32,267 nucleotides of DNA from Hymenopellis radicata (Eukaryota; Basidiomycota; Agaricomycetes; Agaricales; Physalacriaceae), in the NCBI GenBank assembly GCA_015501595.1, contig JADNRX010000573.1, positions 1-32,267 of the forward strand. The letters are read 5' to 3'. The translations under genes and the position numbers were made by a program. Under the pieces are notes generated by a model. The model did no database searches. It was not told where the DNA came from and saw only the letters and a program-made list of their open reading frames with translations. This document shows positions 30,033-32,267 of this stretch, piece by piece. The stretch's first letter is position 1; the number at the start of each line of letters is the position of its first letter.

Positions 30033-30380
30033 AGCTCACGCCTCGTGCTCGAGTCGCGGCTTTCAACGGAACGTAGCTTATGCCTATCGTGCTCGGGTCG
30101 TAGCCTTCAACGTCCTCGATCCAAGATCTTAAGACACAAATAAAACAATCCTTATGCCTATTGAACTCGGGTCACAGCAGAACGTAGCACACGCCTATCG
30201 AGCTCGGGTCGTGGCCTTCAACATCTAAAGAAATCTGGGCGGCAGTGATGTGGTGGTGGCAAGACGCGCGCCTGTCGTGCTCGGGTCGCGGTCTTCAGAA
30301 CAAATGCAAGGCAAACGACAAAATGCAAAGCTAACAACAAACACGCGCCTATCGAGCTCGGGCAGCGGTCGTATGCGTGG
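30033..30380. repeat. Spaced repeats of a 'cctatcgagctcgggtcg' word
   Basis: Six same-strand copies of a word close to CGCCTATCGAGCTCGGGTCG occur near 30040, 30082, 30152, 30191, 30270 and 30347, most followed by (c/t)(g/a)gccttcaac. Spacing varies from about 40 to 80 bp, and copies 2 and 4 are preceded by a shared 'aacgtagc'. Irregular spacing and diverged copies argue against a CRISPR-like or satellite array. Purpose unknown. Confidence 0.65.
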
Positions 30381-30887
30381 AAGTGGATGGTGGTGTAGGG
30401 TAGATGGTGGTTAGTGCTCGATGAGATGAAGGCAAAGTAGGAAAGCAAGCCAAAAATGGTGATGGTGGGTGATCAAGTTAATTGGGTGGTGGCTGGTGGT
30501 GGTGGAAGTAAAGGGAGGGGTCGCGGTTCTGGCAGGGCATCCGTTTTAGGAAGGTCGTGGAATTTCACTTTCCCACCCGCCAGATTGCCCACACCCAGTA
30601 CAAGGAGGCTTGCTTTGACCGTCAAACAGTTTTGTTTGGTTGTATTATTAACGGCTTGCTTTGCGCCTACAATTTTGAACGCCTCGCGACAAGGCGCCTC
30701 TAGGATGGACGATGAGAGGGAGGGTAGAGTCAGCCGTTGGATGGTTCGGTATGTCTGGGACTCACGAGCTGGGCATGAGGTACGTGTCTTTTAATACAGA
30801 CTAGGAACGGAGACTCATTTGAGGGCTTGAAGCTCTCGTCCCGCTCAGGTGCTTGCGGATGTTTGGATCGGAGAGTTGTTCTACCAC
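30381..30887. other. Upstream region of the 31028 gene
   Basis: The DNA is GT/GA-rich ('gggtggtggctggtggtggtgg'). A plus-strand frame runs to a possible donor at 30780 and can be spliced to 30849, but it ends up upstream of the TATA box and is treated as fortuitous. Confidence 0.35.
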
Positions 30888-30894
30888 TATAAAG
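30888..30894 (+). promoter_or_regulatory. TATA box for the 31028 gene
   Basis: TATAAAG is followed at about 30-50 bp by a CT-rich stretch (tctctcacgctctcttcttctt), the usual layout of a fungal TATA promoter and transcription start. It lies 134 bp before the chosen ATG. Confidence 0.5.
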
Positions 30895-31027
30895 ACCATT
30901 CTCTGGTCTCTCACGCTCTCTTCTTCTTACTGGAAACTGGGTGTGGCAAGGATCACGACCAACGGGTCCACGCCGTGTACCCTCACCCTACCACGCCTCG
31001 TCTTCGTTGGTCACTTAACAGAAAAAA

Positions 31028-32100
31028 ATGCCTCAAGCCAATCGCACCGTCGAGCAGTACGCCCTTGTCCTCATCTCTGGATCAGGCCTCGACTGACGTT
31101 TTGACAGGAAACGAGCGAGGAAAAATGAGAATAATAGGAAGAACTACTGGCGGTGAGTCTCCCAGCATCGCATATTCGCCTAACTTCCACGGGAACTCAG
31201 CCAGCTTTCAGGAAGAAGTACGGGACCGATCCTCCAGCTACTTCTGGAACAAAAGTTGCGACTCGTCATAGTAGGCAGTCCGGTGCGCACCAATAACTTT
31301 CTCGTTGTTTCTCGTCTAACTTGGTTCAGTCGAGAAACCGCTGATGACGCGGATGCCGCTCACCGTCAAAGCGGCTGCGCTACAACAGAGTCCAGGACTT
31401 CCCACCGGTCGTCACTCGCAAAGCGCACTTCCAAGCCGTCTGTCTACACGGTCGCCACAGCGATCACAGTGCGAAGTACAATATCCCACCTCATGTAGCG
31501 CCTCTCAGTGGACCTGAGCAGCCTCCAGAAAGCGACGCGACAGAGCACCCCCAGATGCCGGGGCCGTCGGCGCCTCCCTCCATACCATACACGATTTCAG
31601 TGCTATCGCGGCGGATTCAAACATCGATCCGTTCTATGGTGTTAGTTTTGAGCAGCTCCAGCTGTTTTACAACACAAATGGTAGTACATTTTTCCTCAAT
31701 GTGGGTATCGTAGCTGATTCGCGCTTTTATAGTCAACGCGAGTTCAAGTTCGACGTGTCCACACAAGCATGAACACCGAGCGTCCGATACAACGGATGTT
31801 GGGCAGGATTCTGCGCTAACGGTGCTGCCATTGCCGTCGGCCCAAGTCTCTACAGAGCGTCCTCGCGTCGCGACGTCGCTGGACGTCCCGGCAATTCCCA
31901 AAGGACCGTCTGCTCGTGAGTCATGTTTGAGGTTCGTCATTCCGTGCATGACTGATCCCGGCCTTGTAGATCCTCTAGAAATTGAATTCTCGCCAAGGTC
32001 CACTGATGGAACAGCGACGCTGTGTGCGCTCTGGAGGGTTCTGGAAAAAATGAAGAACAAGAATCAAGAGTTGTCGGGTAGGAGTAGAACTGAAGCTTAG
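31028..32100 (+). CDS. Seven-exon gene, product unknown
   Basis: Exons: 31028-31056, 31108-31152, 31201-31282, 31372-31565, 31601-31680, 31733-31915 and 31970-32100. The total is 744 nt, an exact multiple of three, with all phases consistent. The start has strong context (aaaaaaATGcc) behind a TATA box. About 247 residues: a basic N-terminus (MPQANRTVEQKRARKNENNR), a short hydrophobic run (ILQLLLEQKLRLVIVG), a His-rich part (FQAVCLHGRHSDHSAKYN), a Pro/Ser-rich middle and a C-terminal helix (ALWRVLEKMKNKNQEL). The 35-nt intron 31566-31600 (donor gtcggc) is unusually short and is the weakest point; a one-base shift there is the alternative. No domain was recognised, so the role is unknown. Confidence 0.5.
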
Positions 32101-32267
32101 ACAAGATTTTTTTGCTTGGACTTGACCTTTGTGACCGTTGATGTAACTCGACTAGTACTAATTGCTGTATTCATGTAATCAAATCAGTCTGTTTGGAGGC
32201 TTCGAGTGTCGAGAGATATATCGCACGCCTTGTCACTGTTGTCGGAATCTTCTAAATGAGAAAAAGA
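32101..32267. other. 3' flank, nothing identified
   Basis: Mixed sequence following the stop codon at 32098-32100; probably 3' untranslated and intergenic DNA. Confidence 0.4.

Noticed and set aside
30033..30380. CRISPR-like array
   Set aside because: Spacing is irregular, copies are diverged, and the context is eukaryotic.
30456..30974. Upstream plus-strand exons (30705-30779 and 30849-30974) joined to the 31028 gene
   Set aside because: They can be spliced in frame, but the second exon spans a TATA box and CT-rich start region, so the ATG at 31028 is the better start. Not fully excluded.

Overview
The window looks like nuclear DNA of an Agaricomycete-type basidiomycete. The supporting signs are GT-AG introns of about 45-60 nt, a LisH-domain regulator of the Flo8/Som1/SSDP type, and long transposon proteins of kinds I associate with mushroom-forming fungi. 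No rRNA, tRNA or CRISPR array was seen. Everything here comes from reading the sequence; no search was run.

Layout. Positions 1-5078 hold no convincing gene. They contain degenerate duplicated blocks (1-1300), GAC/ACGAC-rich low-complexity DNA, a CTTCGG-cored tandem repeat, and a complete 373-bp TIR element (4354-4726) with an 8-bp duplication. A seven-exon gene of unknown function lies on the minus strand at 5079-6078. The gene-poor stretch 6079-10369 holds a second TIR element (7259-7511, flanked by TA). The LisH regulator occupies 10370-12556 on the plus strand. Just downstream (13266-13684) is a spliced plus-strand unit with a tandemly duplicated 73-nt exon.

The centre, 14204-29202, is a three-layer nest. 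Layer A is a minus-strand gene of about 1000 codons for a probable DDE-type transposase, with its N-terminal part at 28127-29202 and its C-terminal part at 14204-16130. Layer B is a 5'-truncated, decayed LINE (16131-28126, minus) inserted into A; its domains run endonuclease, RNase H, reverse transcriptase, Cys/His C-terminus. Layer C is a complete 7737-bp DNA transposon (17788-25524) inserted into the reverse transcriptase of B, with terminal inverted repeats and a perfect 8-bp target duplication (TGCTGCTG). Removing C and one TGCTGCTG rejoins the reverse-transcriptase frame exactly.

C is the most interesting object. Its seven-exon gene encodes about 1850 residues: a BED-like zinc finger, a transposase core whose three acidic motifs and spacing resemble P-element/THAP9 transposases, extra Cys/His clusters, an acidic segment and a C-terminal PHD finger. 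It carries a tandem array of about 171-bp units directly after the stop codon, and unusual same-orientation repeats just inside both ends.

To the right, 29203-30704 is repeat-rich and gene-poor. It is followed by a seven-exon plus-strand gene of unknown function (31028-32100) behind a TATA box. Apparent one-base frameshifts fall in homopolymers in both the LisH gene and transposon C, so sequencing or assembly error should be considered for each.
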